Shown: positions 51,534 through 60,600 of the stretch, piece by piece
Layout: each line of letters starts with the position of its first letter
Numbering within the stretch: the stretch's first letter is position 1
From: Candidatus Babelota bacterium
GTDB lineage: Bacteria; Babelota; Babeliae; Babelales; Vermiphilaceae
Direction of reading: 5' to 3'
NCBI GenBank assembly: GCA_026388985.1
Contig: JAPLIS010000010.1
Location: 41,753-105,752 of the forward strand
Length of the DNA stretch: 64,000 nucleotides
The notes under the pieces: model-generated
The model's database searches: none
The model's input: the letters and a program-made list of their open reading frames with translations, nothing else
Told to the model about the DNA's origin: nothing
Translations under genes and position numbers: made by a program

Positions 51534-51554
51534 AATAGGTGACTTTCATGTAAT

Positions 51555-52109
51555 TTATTTTAATGTAACTGGTATCGTTTTTTGAATTATTGTAATACCC
51601 ATATCAAAATGACGTTCTCTATTTTCTTTAACTGCTTTTTGACCTGCAAACTTAACATATTGCCCTCCATTAAAAACCTCTGCAATCATCCCTGTTATCT
51701 CTTTATTAAAATCAATTGCCTGTAAATATGCCACCGTTTCTCTATCGGTGCTATTGCACACTGCAAATGCATAACGCGCTTGCAAGTATTTTTTTAAAAT
51801 TTTACTTATTTCTACATAAAAAAGAACATGTAAATCTTGTATTTCTTGATCACTTCTCGTATCTCTATCTCTATCGCCGCCTATGTCTTTATAATTAATT
51901 GACTTAATTGCATACATATCCTGTAAAGCTTGTTCCCAAGGCATAAGCACATGCGCTTTTTTGCGCAGAATATACCACCGAATAACTGCAACAAGAACCA
52001 AAAAAAGGCTTATACTTATAATAACATATATAAGTATACTACACTCTTTGCTTTGCCACCATGGCTGATGCCACATGCCTTCAATATCATATAATCCATT
52101 TTCAGTCAT
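51555..52109 (-). CDS. Single-pass membrane protein, DUF4381/BatD-like context
   Basis: 184 aa. It has a short N-terminal segment (WHQPWWQ), one membrane helix at about 24-47 and a cytoplasmic helical domain (LQDMYAIKS.., FYVEISKILKKYLQARYAFAVCNSTDRETVAYL). This resembles the C-terminal cytoplasmic DUF4381 part that accompanies DUF58 and MoxR proteins in aerotolerance-like operons. It is 29 bases downstream of the DUF58 gene. The role is inferred from context. Confidence 0.65.
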   Translation of the reverse strand: MTENGLYDIEGMWHQPWWQSKECSILIYVIISISLFLVLVAVIRWYILRKKAHVLMPWEQALQDMYAIKSINYKDIGGDRDRDTRSDQEIQDLHVLFYVEISKILKKYLQARYAFAVCNSTDRETVAYLQAIDFNKEITGMIAEVFNGGQYVKFAGQKAVKENRERHFDMGITIIQKTIPVTLK

Positions 52110-52138
52110 CGCTTTACCACCTTTACCATAAAATCTTA

Positions 52139-53023
52139 CTACCGCATGCGACGTTGAAAAAAACGAACCATATCGCCGATAAATAATTGATCAACTGAAA
52201 CATCAAGCACGTCGATTCCCTTTTTCTTAAAAAATACATTTTGCTCATCAATACGTGCTGCTAAAAGAATGTCCACTTTTTTAGCGTTATTAGACGTATC
52301 AATAGCTACCATTTCACCCGTTTCAACATCAACAAGTGTCATAAACCCAATGCCTGGCATAACATGTTCATTTTTATCAAGACATCGAACGGCTATAAGA
52401 CTATATAATCGAGCAACAATTGTGCAATAAATAGTTTCTAATTCACCAATAAAATCAGAAATTATCATAACAATAGTATCTTTACGCTGTAAATCGGCCA
52501 ATTTTTTAAAAATAGCATCAAAGCTGGTACGAGCACCTTTAGGTTCATAAGTAAACAAAATACGCATAAGTTTTCTAACATGCTCCATCCCTTTGCCAGC
52601 AGGCACATACAGCTCTACCGTATCAGAAAATAAGAGTAGACCAACGCTATCATTATTATACTCAGCCACTAAAGCAAAAACGCTTGCTACTTGAGCCATA
52701 ATATCGCATTTGCGCTCTTGCCCTGAAGAAAAAAAACTAGAACTCGAAACATCTACCGCCACCAGTATAACACGTGCACGCTCCTGCACATACTGCTTGA
52801 CAAGCAATGTACCTGTCCTTGCTGTGCCTGACCAATCAATAAAACGAACATCATCTCCCATCTGATATTCTCGAATTTGATCAAAGTCAAGCCCAACGCC
52901 CTTTTGCATTGACCTGCTATCTCCGGGCACTATTCCTTTAAGTAAACGCTTTGTACTAATCTCAATCTGTCTCATCTTGCACAATACATCCGGAGACAGT
53001 GAGTTTATTTTTTTTGTATTCAT
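52139..53023 (-). CDS. DUF58 domain protein (MoxR/Bat-associated vWA-like)
   Basis: 294 aa. It has the DUF58 core GLDFDQIREYQMGDDVRFIDWSGTAR (about 45-70), then a vWA-like fold with the MIDAS-type DVSSSSFFSS and SDTVELYVPAGKG. These proteins are usually partnered with MoxR AAA ATPases, which assist cofactor insertion or envelope assembly. Its ATG overlaps the serS stop (ATGA), so it is translationally coupled. No moxR gene is in the window. Confidence 0.85.
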   Translation of the reverse strand: MNTKKINSLSPDVLCKMRQIEISTKRLLKGIVPGDSRSMQKGVGLDFDQIREYQMGDDVRFIDWSGTARTGTLLVKQYVQERARVILVAVDVSSSSFFSSGQERKCDIMAQVASVFALVAEYNNDSVGLLLFSDTVELYVPAGKGMEHVRKLMRILFTYEPKGARTSFDAIFKKLADLQRKDTIVMIISDFIGELETIYCTIVARLYSLIAVRCLDKNEHVMPGIGFMTLVDVETGEMVAIDTSNNAKKVDILLAARIDEQNVFFKKKGIDVLDVSVDQLFIGDMVRFFQRRMR

Positions 53024-54264
53024 GCTAAATCAAAAAGCGCCTCACGTTTTAATATATCGGGAATAGAAATAGAGCCATCCTCTTGCTGATACACTTCCAT
53101 TATAGCAACCATTAAACGTGAAAGAGCTAATGAAGACCCATTTAACGTATGCGTGAGACGTGTTCTTTTATCAGATGATTTTTTATAACGAATAAGGCCA
53201 CGTCGCGCCTGAAAATCAGTACAATTACTTACAGAAGACACTTCGTAATATGCTTTTTGACCCGGCAACCAGACCTCAATGTCATATGTCTTTGCCGATG
53301 AAAACGAACAATCTTGCGCAGCCAACAATGATACCCTGTAATGCAGACCCAATTTTTGCAAAATAGTTTCTGCGCATTCCATCATACGATTTTGCTCTTG
53401 CTCAGAATTTTCTGGCTCGCAAATAGTATACAACTCAACTTTTTCAAATTGATGCACACGAATTAAGCCACGCTCAAGTGCTCCATAATGGCCCGCTTCT
53501 CGACGAAAACAACTTGTCCAGGCAGTCATACGTACCGGAAGTTCCTCTTGCGATAAAATACTTTCACGGTACATGCTTGCCAAATTAACTTCTGCTGTTG
53601 GGGTTGCATATAAACCGTCTTTCTGTATTTCATATACTTGATCTTTAAATTTAGGAAAGTTTCCTGTTAACTCAAGAGCAGTTGCATTCACCATGGCTGG
53701 CGGCAACACTGGTTCAAATCCATATTTCATATTGTTTTTTAACATAAACATAGTCAGCGCGTACATTAACTTAACTGCATCTTTTTTATATAAAGGAAAA
53801 TTACTTCCTGTCATAACCACAGCTGATTCAAAATCAAACCACCCTAATGCGTTTCCTAGCTCGACGTGATGCTTTGGCTCAAAATTAAAGAGTGCTTTAC
53901 TGCCAAACTCTTTCACTACTTTATTTGATTCTTTGTTACCCGCAGGCACATCATCATTTAAAATATTAGGGCAACACAAATAAAGCTCATTAAATTGCTT
54001 ACTTAACGCCTCTTGTTCAACTTCTTTTATTTTAAGTAACCTACCTACTTCTACCGATTGTTCACGAAGTTCTGGCGTTACACCAAAACGTGCCTGACCG
54101 GCTAACTCATTTTTTTGATAACGCAATAATTCAATGTCCTTATTTACTAAGCGCACTTGCTTATCTAAATCACATAATAGTTGCGCATCGTAAGCAGGAT
54201 CTTTTTTGTTAATAAGCGTAATAATATGCTGAGTATCTTCTCGCAATAATCCTAAATCTATCAT
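53020..54264 (-). CDS. serS: Seryl-tRNA synthetase
   Basis: 414 aa from the ATG at 54264, giving MIDLGLLRED as usual for the family; the ATG at 54279 is five codons longer. An N-terminal tRNA-binding coiled coil spans about 25-100. In the class II catalytic domain, motif 2 is MTAWTSCFRREAGHYG..GLIRVHQFEKVE and motif 3 is LNGSSLALSRLMVAIMEVYQ. It charges tRNA-Ser and tRNA-Sec. It overlaps the next gene by four bases. Confidence 0.96.
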   Translation of the reverse strand: MIDLGLLREDTQHIITLINKKDPAYDAQLLCDLDKQVRLVNKDIELLRYQKNELAGQARFGVTPELREQSVEVGRLLKIKEVEQEALSKQFNELYLCCPNILNDDVPAGNKESNKVVKEFGSKALFNFEPKHHVELGNALGWFDFESAVVMTGSNFPLYKKDAVKLMYALTMFMLKNNMKYGFEPVLPPAMVNATALELTGNFPKFKDQVYEIQKDGLYATPTAEVNLASMYRESILSQEELPVRMTAWTSCFRREAGHYGALERGLIRVHQFEKVELYTICEPENSEQEQNRMMECAETILQKLGLHYRVSLLAAQDCSFSSAKTYDIEVWLPGQKAYYEVSSVSNCTDFQARRGLIRYKKSSDKRTRLTHTLNGSSLALSRLMVAIMEVYQQEDGSISIPDILKREALFDLA

Positions 54265-54348
54265 TAGCAATCCATCCACTCTTAACGGGTGTAACTGATA
54301 TATACATAATGTATTGTATGATACTGCAAGTAACTCAATTTGAAAAGC

Positions 54349-54378
54349 AAAAAGCGAAGCTATATAAAATAGCCTCGC
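54349..54378 (-). terminator. Rho-independent terminator of the HU gene
   Basis: On the minus strand GCGAGGCTAT pairs with ATAGCTTCGC (one mismatch), a 5-base loop, followed by TTTTTGC. It lies 37 bases after the stop. Confidence 0.8.
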
Positions 54379-54414
54379 CCAATGAGTAAAAGCTTTATTA
54401 AAGTGCTATACTAT

Positions 54415-54702
54415 TTAACCTAACCTAACCATTCTTACTACTTCTCTTAAATTTTTTCCTGGTTTAAAGCGAGGAACACTCACTGCCGGCAAATCAATAC
54501 GCGCTTTGGTAGCTGGGTTAATACCTTTGCGCGCCGGTCTGCGAGAAATCCAAAAACTTCCAAATCCAGTTATTGAAACTTTTTCACCTTTTTTCAATGT
54601 TCTTCCAATAACTCGAGTCAATGAATCAACAACACGAGTAACATCTTTTTTGCTAAAGGTAGTTTCCTCGCTTAGTTCATTTATTAATTCACTCTTATTC
54701 AT
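54415..54702 (-). CDS. hup: HU-family DNA-binding protein
   Basis: 95 aa. It starts MNKSELINELSEETTFSKKDV; it has the signature GFGSFWISRRPARKGINPATK (about 47-67) and the ending VPRFKPGKNLREVV. It bends and compacts DNA as a dimer. Variation in the arm (AVSVPRFKPG) is ordinary. AAGGAG lies before the ATG. IHF is an alternative, but a single short HU is likelier. Confidence 0.95.
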   Translation of the reverse strand: MNKSELINELSEETTFSKKDVTRVVDSLTRVIGRTLKKGEKVSITGFGSFWISRRPARKGINPATKARIDLPAVSVPRFKPGKNLREVVRMVRLG

Positions 54703-54878
54703 AAGGCACTCCTTATTTGGGTTAGTAACGATTAAAACACTGCTTGCTTATTATCTTTCTCTCTTTATTTATGTTAAGATATAATGACTAAATAAGGCTT
54801 TGTCAAGCACAAATAGAAACAATAAACCCCAACCAATAGTATGCCCAGCACGGAAAAATAGCTAAAATAAGGGAAATT

Positions 54879-55712
54879 ATGCTTATTGATACTCACTGCC
54901 ATTTAAACATGATAGTTAAAGAAAAAGATGACATACTTCTCACTTCTCACCAAATAAATGCAGCACAATCTTATATTGATTCAGCTCTACACAATAAAGT
55001 AACTACTATTATTAATGTTGGCACAAATATAATTGAAAGTTTAAACAGCATAGCACTTGCACAACGATACGCATCCGTTTATGCAACTATTGGTCTTCAC
55101 CCAACCGACTGTACAGATACGTGGCAATCTGATTTTAAAGAATTAAAAAAATTAATGATCAACAAACAAACACATAAAATAGTCGCCATAGGCGAATGTG
55201 GTATTGATTTGTACCATCAGGGCTATAATTTAAAACGCCAACAAGATGCTTTTAAAGCGCAGATTGAACTTGCACTAGAACATGATGTGGCGCTCGTGAT
55301 CCATTCACGTGATGCTGCGCATGAAACATTATCAATTCTTGATGAGTATAAAAACAATATAACACGTGCCACTATGCACTGTTTTTCATATGATCAATCT
55401 ATTGCGCGCGACATAATAGCTATGGGATTGATGCTTGGCATTGATGGACCCATTACCTATAAAAAAAATGATGAACTCCGTGCCGTAGCAACACACATAC
55501 CCCTTGAACATATCGTACTCGAAACAGATGCCCCTTTTTTACCGCCACAAATTATTCGTGGCAAACAAAATGAACCAAAATATATCGCAACTATTGCCAC
55601 ATTTGTAGCCGAGCTACGCAACACTACTTTAGAAGATATTGCTTCACAAACAACTGCAAATGCCCGTAATCTTTTTAATTTAGATAACTTTTTAAATCTA
55701 GAGTGTTTTTAA
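54879..55712 (+). CDS. tatD: TatD-family metal-dependent deoxyribonuclease
   Basis: 277 aa TIM-barrel amidohydrolase. The metal ligands are seen in LIDTHCHLN (His7, His9 region), AIGECGIDLYH, VIHSRDA, MHCFSYD and LETDAPFLPP. It is a 3'-5' exonuclease implicated in DNA repair and in degradation during stress. No neighbouring partner is evident. Confidence 0.95.
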   Translation: MLIDTHCHLNMIVKEKDDILLTSHQINAAQSYIDSALHNKVTTIINVGTNIIESLNSIALAQRYASVYATIGLHPTDCTDTWQSDFKELKKLMINKQTHKIVAIGECGIDLYHQGYNLKRQQDAFKAQIELALEHDVALVIHSRDAAHETLSILDEYKNNITRATMHCFSYDQSIARDIIAMGLMLGIDGPITYKKNDELRAVATHIPLEHIVLETDAPFLPPQIIRGKQNEPKYIATIATFVAELRNTTLEDIASQTTANARNLFNLDNFLNLECF

Positions 55713-55752
55713 ATTACAATAAATACAAGCACAAATAGAGCCATTACGGTTA

Positions 55753-56565
55753 TCAATTACAATAACTGCGATAAGCATGTGTAACTATTTTTTCCATAAT
55801 AAGTGCTGATTGAGCATTTAACAATGCTATGCATTTTTTATAATCAGTTTTTTTTTCTCGACTTTCTTCTTTTGTCATATTGATTTGAGCACATTTTAAT
55901 GGTGTTTGTTGCAAGGTATTTTCCATACTCATACTAGCAGTACTAGCACATGCACCCATACTACTATCTATCACCACAAAACTATCTACCTCAGAACACT
56001 CCTGCTCTAAGCCTTTATATGCCATAACAAGATTCATAATAACCACCGGCAAACCTGTCTCTCTACATACAACCTTTACCCGTTCAGATTCATGTGCATA
56101 TGCAGGCAACACTAATTGCTGCTCAATTTCATGCTTTAATAAAACCTGTAGTGTTTCATGATGCGCCGATAGTGCCGCCCAATAAACAGGCATATAGCGA
56201 TCAACATCTTGCGCATTATAGCGAGCCCCTTGTGCAAGTAAAAATTGTACCGTTTTTACATGACCCTTCATAGATGCTTTATGTAAAGGAGTCCACCCTT
56301 CATACACTGTTATGTTATCCACATGTGCTTGATGTTCTAAAAGAAGTGCTATGATATCAGTATCCCCTTTATCTGCGGCTATGTGGATAGGTTGCTCTCC
56401 TTCACAATCACTGTTCACCGACACTCCCTGCGCCAAAAGCAATTGCAACTGCTCCCTATCTCCCTTAAGCACTGCTAGATGAATAGCCTTCATGGCTTTT
56501 ACATCACTACTGATTCCCACTACTAACCACAAAACAATAACCATATATTTCTGCACATAACCCAT
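55753..56565 (-). CDS. Secreted ankyrin-repeat protein
   Basis: 270 aa. A signal peptide spans about 1-23 (MGYVQKYMVIVLWLVVGISSDVKA). Four ankyrin repeats lie at about 25-160 (AIHLAVLKGDREQLQLLLAQGVSVN, EQPIHIAADKGDTDIIALLLEHQA, WTPLHKASMKGHVKTVQFLLAQGA, MPVYWAALSAHHETLQVLLKHE). The C-terminal part has GLPVVIMNLVMAYKG at about 174-188, similar in place and pattern to the F-box-like segments of the other ankyrin proteins. It then has a Ser/Met-rich region and a helix with no known match. Confidence 0.87.
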   Translation of the reverse strand: MGYVQKYMVIVLWLVVGISSDVKAMKAIHLAVLKGDREQLQLLLAQGVSVNSDCEGEQPIHIAADKGDTDIIALLLEHQAHVDNITVYEGWTPLHKASMKGHVKTVQFLLAQGARYNAQDVDRYMPVYWAALSAHHETLQVLLKHEIEQQLVLPAYAHESERVKVVCRETGLPVVIMNLVMAYKGLEQECSEVDSFVVIDSSMGACASTASMSMENTLQQTPLKCAQINMTKEESREKKTDYKKCIALLNAQSALIMEKIVTHAYRSYCN

Positions 56566-56614
56566 AAATAATACATTGCCTATTTTTACTGTTTAAATAA
56601 TACTATTTTTAACA

Positions 56615-56665
56615 TATAAAGAGCATAACTGCCCAGGTAAAAACTGTACAGTTATGCTCTTTATA
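56615..56665 (-). terminator. Long perfect hairpin
   Basis: TATAAAGAGCATAACTG pairs with CAGTTATGCTCTTTATA, 17 bp without mismatch, loop 17 bases. It lies between two minus-strand genes, after the stop at 56718, and probably ends that transcript. Confidence 0.65.
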
Positions 56666-56717
56666 AAATCAAATTAACCTTAAAAACAACTATATCTTAG
56701 ACTCTTTCTCTTTGAGC

Positions 56718-57443
56718 TTATTCTGCTGAATAAGATGGTGGTCTGTCAGGATAACAGGGTGGTGCCATTTCCCCTCCCCCTTCTTCCTCTTCTTTTTCTT
56801 CCGCATCCCCTCTACCTCTATCTTGTTGTTCTAGAGCTTCTGGAAGCTGAGCTTGAACCTGCTCATAAGAAAGAGGTTCATGGGATTTAAGCAAGGCTTT
56901 TGTATAAAAAAACTTTTGATTTTTAAGCTTAGATTCATCATAACCAACTGTTATAAGATGACTAACCGGCCCAACAATAACTATTTCAAAATCACTACTT
57001 TTTCCAACAAGACCTAATTGCCTTTGTTGTAGCTTCGACTGCAAATCTTGATTTGATGTAGAAATAACTACAGTCGCATAATAAGTACCCATCCATCCCT
57101 TATGTATAGGAGGTACAAATCTAACCGTTTGCCCCGGACTTACAACAAGAGTTGGATCGTTTGCCATTGTTTTTCCATCCTCAAGCCATGGATACAATCG
57201 CTGATTGCTTATATAAAAACCTATATAAATAGGCTTAGTAGAACTATTATGTAGCGTTTTCACGGCTCCTGCGCCAGATTCTGGCATATTGCCCTTTTTT
57301 AGCTCTGCTGCCTTCTCGAGCTCTTTTTTGTCTTTTGGCGAAAAACTCGCTGATTCCCAATCTTCCTCTGCAGCTGCTTGAGATATATTCACATAACCAA
57401 CTGCCCACATTGTTATCAGCATCAAAAATAATTTCTTTTTCAT
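56718..57443 (-). CDS. Secreted protein ending in two PPxY motifs
   Basis: 241 aa from the ATG with AAGGAG ahead. A signal peptide spans about 1-25 (LFLMLITMWAVGYVNISQAAA). The middle (about 45-190) is a beta-rich domain, unrecognised (VKTLHNSSTKPIYIGFYIS, VVSPGQTVRFVPPIHKGW). A Gln and Glu/Gly-rich linker follows. The C-terminus reads APPCYPDRPPSYSAE with PPCY (228-231) and PPSY (235-238). PPxY motifs bind WW domains, including those of NEDD4-type ubiquitin ligases, and are rare in bacterial proteins. Host targeting is inferred. Confidence 0.75.
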   Translation of the reverse strand: MKKKLFLMLITMWAVGYVNISQAAAEEDWESASFSPKDKKELEKAAELKKGNMPESGAGAVKTLHNSSTKPIYIGFYISNQRLYPWLEDGKTMANDPTLVVSPGQTVRFVPPIHKGWMGTYYATVVISTSNQDLQSKLQQRQLGLVGKSSDFEIVIVGPVSHLITVGYDESKLKNQKFFYTKALLKSHEPLSYEQVQAQLPEALEQQDRGRGDAEEKEEEEGGGEMAPPCYPDRPPSYSAE

Positions 57444-57494
57444 AGAAAACTCCTTATTAATTAGATAAAACATATACTATTAGACCCTATAATA

Positions 57495-57524
57495 ATTATA
57501 TCAAATATTTCAAATAGAAGTAAA
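57495..57524 (-). promoter_or_regulatory. Promoter P3 of the PPxY protein gene, with spacer motif CTATTTGAA
   Basis: Minus strand: -35 TTTACT, 18-base spacer containing CTATTTGAA, -10 TATAAT, 52 bases before the start. The spacer ends ATTTGA next to the -10, similar to P2's TTTTGA. Confidence 0.7.
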
Positions 57525-57649
57525 CAGCTTATCTGTTTTATAAAAAAAACGAATCTAAGATCATCTATGTTCATAGCTATAAGTAATATAAAGTTATGCT
57601 ATAATAAATGTGCTTCCATAACATAATTGCCATAGAAAAAGGATTACTC

Positions 57650-59041
57650 ATGAACATCGCTATGCTCAGTGCCTTTATACTTTATTTCTGCACCCTTATT
57701 GGTATTGCCCTCTATTTTTATAAAAAAAATAGCTCAGCCCAAAACTTTATGCTTGGTGACCGGTCAGTTAACTACTGGGTAACTGCTATAGCAACACAAG
57801 CTACAGATATGGGAAGCTGGCTTTTTATGGGGCTACCCGCAGCAGTCTACATAAGTGGTCTTTTTGAAGCGTGGACAGCTATTGGATTAGTCATCGGTAT
57901 GTTTTTAACGTGGCATTTTATTGCTCCCAAATTACGCATAGATACCGGATCACGTGAAAGTGTAACGCTCCCTTCTTATTTCGCGCATCGATTTGGCGAC
58001 ACTTCAGGGGCCTTACAATTTACCGGCGCATTCTTTTGCTTGTTTTTTTCTATTCCTTATATTGCATCAGGAGTGGTTGGCCTCAGTTTATTATTTGAAT
58101 CAACTCTCGGCATATCTCATCAACTTGGTATTGCTCTCAGCTTATCAACAGCTGTTCTTTACACCTTAATTGGCGGCTTTGTAGCTATTGCATGGTGCGA
58201 CATGTTTCAGGGTATTTTTTTACTATGTATGATACTTTTAGTTCCTATTTATGCATTTATACATATTCCCAATGGCATAGCAGATATTTTTAGTGCTGCG
58301 CAAGCGGGAAACAAAACACTGTCTCTTATAAGCTCTCCAGCAGACACCATTTCAGCAATTTTATTAGCTGCCGGTTGGGGATTAGGCTATTTTGGACAAC
58401 CACATATTTTAATGAATTTTATGGGCATTGATGACCCTCAAAAAATAAAATATGCCAAATGGGTGGGTATTACCTGGCAAATACTGGTACTTACCTCATC
58501 AGTATCTGTTGGCTTAATGGGTATAGGTTTTTTTGGCAACACACTTAACAACCCACAACTCGTTTTTATTCGCCTTGTCACCGAACTCTTTCACCCGTTT
58601 TGCGCTGGCTTTATTTTGTGCGCCATTTTGGCTGCCACTTTATCAACTATTGACAGTCTTATTTTAGGTTCTGGTGCCACTATAGCAACCGATTTATATA
58701 AAACATTTATTAACCCAGCAGCAAGTTCTGACCAAACATTACGCATATCTCGCATTGGCTCTTTACTCGTTTCAGGCTTGGCATTATATATTGCCTGGGA
58801 AAACACCCTGTCAATTCATAATTTAGTTAATTATGCATGGGCAGGATTGGGAAGCTCTTTTGGACCGCTGGTTATTTTGTCTTTATATAGCAAAAATACT
58901 ACAAAAACGGGGGCCCTTACTGGTATGATTGCCGGTGGACTCACCTCTGCTTTATGGCCATATGCAGTTCCCCTTGTGCCAGGATTTTGCATAGGAATGG
59001 CTACTATTTATTGTGTGTCTTTACTCTCCAGGCCTTCTTAA
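57650..59041 (+). CDS. putP: Sodium:solute symporter, PutP-like
   Basis: 463 aa from the ATG at 57650 (AAAGGA ahead); a longer frame adds 14 residues. It has about 13 membrane helices. Features include FMLGDRSVNYWVTAIATQATDMGSWLF, the first-helix sodium site region, SGVVGLSLLF, GWGLGYFGQPHILMNFM and LCAILAATLSTIDSLIL, all typical of sodium/proline symporters. It imports proline or a related small solute with Na+. The substrate is inferred from resemblance. It lies in a divergent pair with the PPxY protein gene. Confidence 0.88.
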   Translation: MNIAMLSAFILYFCTLIGIALYFYKKNSSAQNFMLGDRSVNYWVTAIATQATDMGSWLFMGLPAAVYISGLFEAWTAIGLVIGMFLTWHFIAPKLRIDTGSRESVTLPSYFAHRFGDTSGALQFTGAFFCLFFSIPYIASGVVGLSLLFESTLGISHQLGIALSLSTAVLYTLIGGFVAIAWCDMFQGIFLLCMILLVPIYAFIHIPNGIADIFSAAQAGNKTLSLISSPADTISAILLAAGWGLGYFGQPHILMNFMGIDDPQKIKYAKWVGITWQILVLTSSVSVGLMGIGFFGNTLNNPQLVFIRLVTELFHPFCAGFILCAILAATLSTIDSLILGSGATIATDLYKTFINPAASSDQTLRISRIGSLLVSGLALYIAWENTLSIHNLVNYAWAGLGSSFGPLVILSLYSKNTTKTGALTGMIAGGLTSALWPYAVPLVPGFCIGMATIYCVSLLSRPS

Positions 59042-59084
59042 GTGCACAACCGTTAATATATATATATTTTATATTTCTCTATTT

Positions 59085-60560
59085 TTATGTTACTTTTTTT
59101 GCAGCTTTATCTAATCTTTTTAAAAAACCTGCTCGAGCACGTTCTCTTAACTCTACAGCTCCTTCTTGAGCAGGTACACCAGCAACCGTTTCCATTTCTT
59201 CATCTTTATTGTCCTCTGCTCCCACTTCTGTGCGTGCAACTTTTGACTCTCTGGATACATCTGTATCTGTAGACGCTTTACGTTTTGCATTGCTACTTAC
59301 ACTTAAATTACTTGAGCTTGAGCTACTTGCAGACTGTTCAAACGCACAAGTCCTTCCAAATCCTTGTTCTCTTGCTAGTGCCAGTTCAGCCGATACTGCT
59401 TGTTCTCGTTCTATCGCGGCTACTACTTCTTGCCTTGCCTCCTGCGTGCGCTCTAAAAGCTGATTTAAAAATGGGTTATGCGTATGTGGCAAAGCGTATT
59501 CACTACATAAACTCACAATATCAACTTTAGCCGTCTCTAATAATTGTGGCATATGAAACGCTAAAGCTACTTGCTCTTTTAATTCTTGTACAATATTTGT
59601 TTCGGCTTCTCTAAGCGCTTGCTCTATTACTGTTCTTAATAATGGTGAAGCTGATTCCACAACCATGCGATTATTTCTATCTAAAGCATAAGGATTAGCA
59701 CCCCTAACAATCATTTCTCTTACTACCGCAGCATTGTTATTTCTACATGCCCATGCCAATCGCTTTTGCAACATAATCACCTTAAATTCATCTAATGCCA
59801 AGCCCATAGCTGTTTGGCCTTGGTAACCCAAAATACATGGATCAGCACCTGCAAAAGCAAGCATAGACACTATTTCAGAATTTTCTGCCTTCACAGCATA
59901 CATTAATGGAGTCAATTCTTCATCAACGCAAAAAAGATTAAGGCCATCTACTTGCATAAAAAGAAATCTTTTTACTGATTCCGTTAGACCATTCCTGCAA
60001 GCTTCTTGTAACGGAGTACGATTACTAGAATCTCTTACGTCAACATGTGCTCTCGCCTGACATAACATGAGTACCATTTCTTCATTACCGTTTTCACAGG
60101 CCTGTAGCAATGAGGTGCCACCAACAGGATCAACCGCATTTACGTTTGCTCCACAACGAAGTAATGCTCCTACTGTATCAATATGATCATTAGTACACGC
60201 TACAATAAGCGGTGTATGACCACTTGCATTAGCATAATCAATTGTCGCACCAGCCCCAACCAACATTCTTACTATATCTGTACGGCCCCTTGAACTTGCC
60301 ATAAACAATGGCGTTGCACCAATGAACGTCTCTTCTTCTTCTCCTTCTAGCAACAAATCTTCGGTCCCTGTGAAAAGCGCATTAATAGAGGCTCCTAAAC
60401 GTAATGCTGCTCTAAGATCTTCAATAGTCCCTTCTATTGACGCTTGAAATAACTTCCTATCTGCTGTTTGACGAGCATCGTCAAACATTGCATGCATGCC
60501 AACTGGCGACATAGTAACCACCAAAGCAGTAGCAATAATCATTTTTTTGATATTATTCAC
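59085..60560 (-). CDS. Secreted ankyrin-repeat protein with an unknown C-terminal region
   Basis: 491 aa from the GTG at 60560, whose GGAAG site parallels that of the ankyrin gene at 41948; an ATG five codons upstream is the alternative. The signal peptide ends PVGMHA. About seven ankyrin repeats lie at about 28-310 (ATPLFMASSRGRTDIVRMLVGAGA, HTPLIVACTNDHIDTVGALLRCGA, GTSLLQACENGNEEMVLMLCQARA, RTPLQEACRNGLTESVKRFL). F-box-like LETAKVDIVSLCSEYA is at about 340. The end is a Ser-rich and charged linker and a basic helix, with no recognised domain. Confidence 0.85.
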   Translation of the reverse strand: MNNIKKMIIATALVVTMSPVGMHAMFDDARQTADRKLFQASIEGTIEDLRAALRLGASINALFTGTEDLLLEGEEEETFIGATPLFMASSRGRTDIVRMLVGAGATIDYANASGHTPLIVACTNDHIDTVGALLRCGANVNAVDPVGGTSLLQACENGNEEMVLMLCQARAHVDVRDSSNRTPLQEACRNGLTESVKRFLFMQVDGLNLFCVDEELTPLMYAVKAENSEIVSMLAFAGADPCILGYQGQTAMGLALDEFKVIMLQKRLAWACRNNNAAVVREMIVRGANPYALDRNNRMVVESASPLLRTVIEQALREAETNIVQELKEQVALAFHMPQLLETAKVDIVSLCSEYALPHTHNPFLNQLLERTQEARQEVVAAIEREQAVSAELALAREQGFGRTCAFEQSASSSSSSNLSVSSNAKRKASTDTDVSRESKVARTEVGAEDNKDEEMETVAGVPAQEGAVELRERARAGFLKRLDKAAKKVT

Positions 60561-60600
60561 GATAAAATCTTCCATTTATTTTTTATATATTCTATACAAA

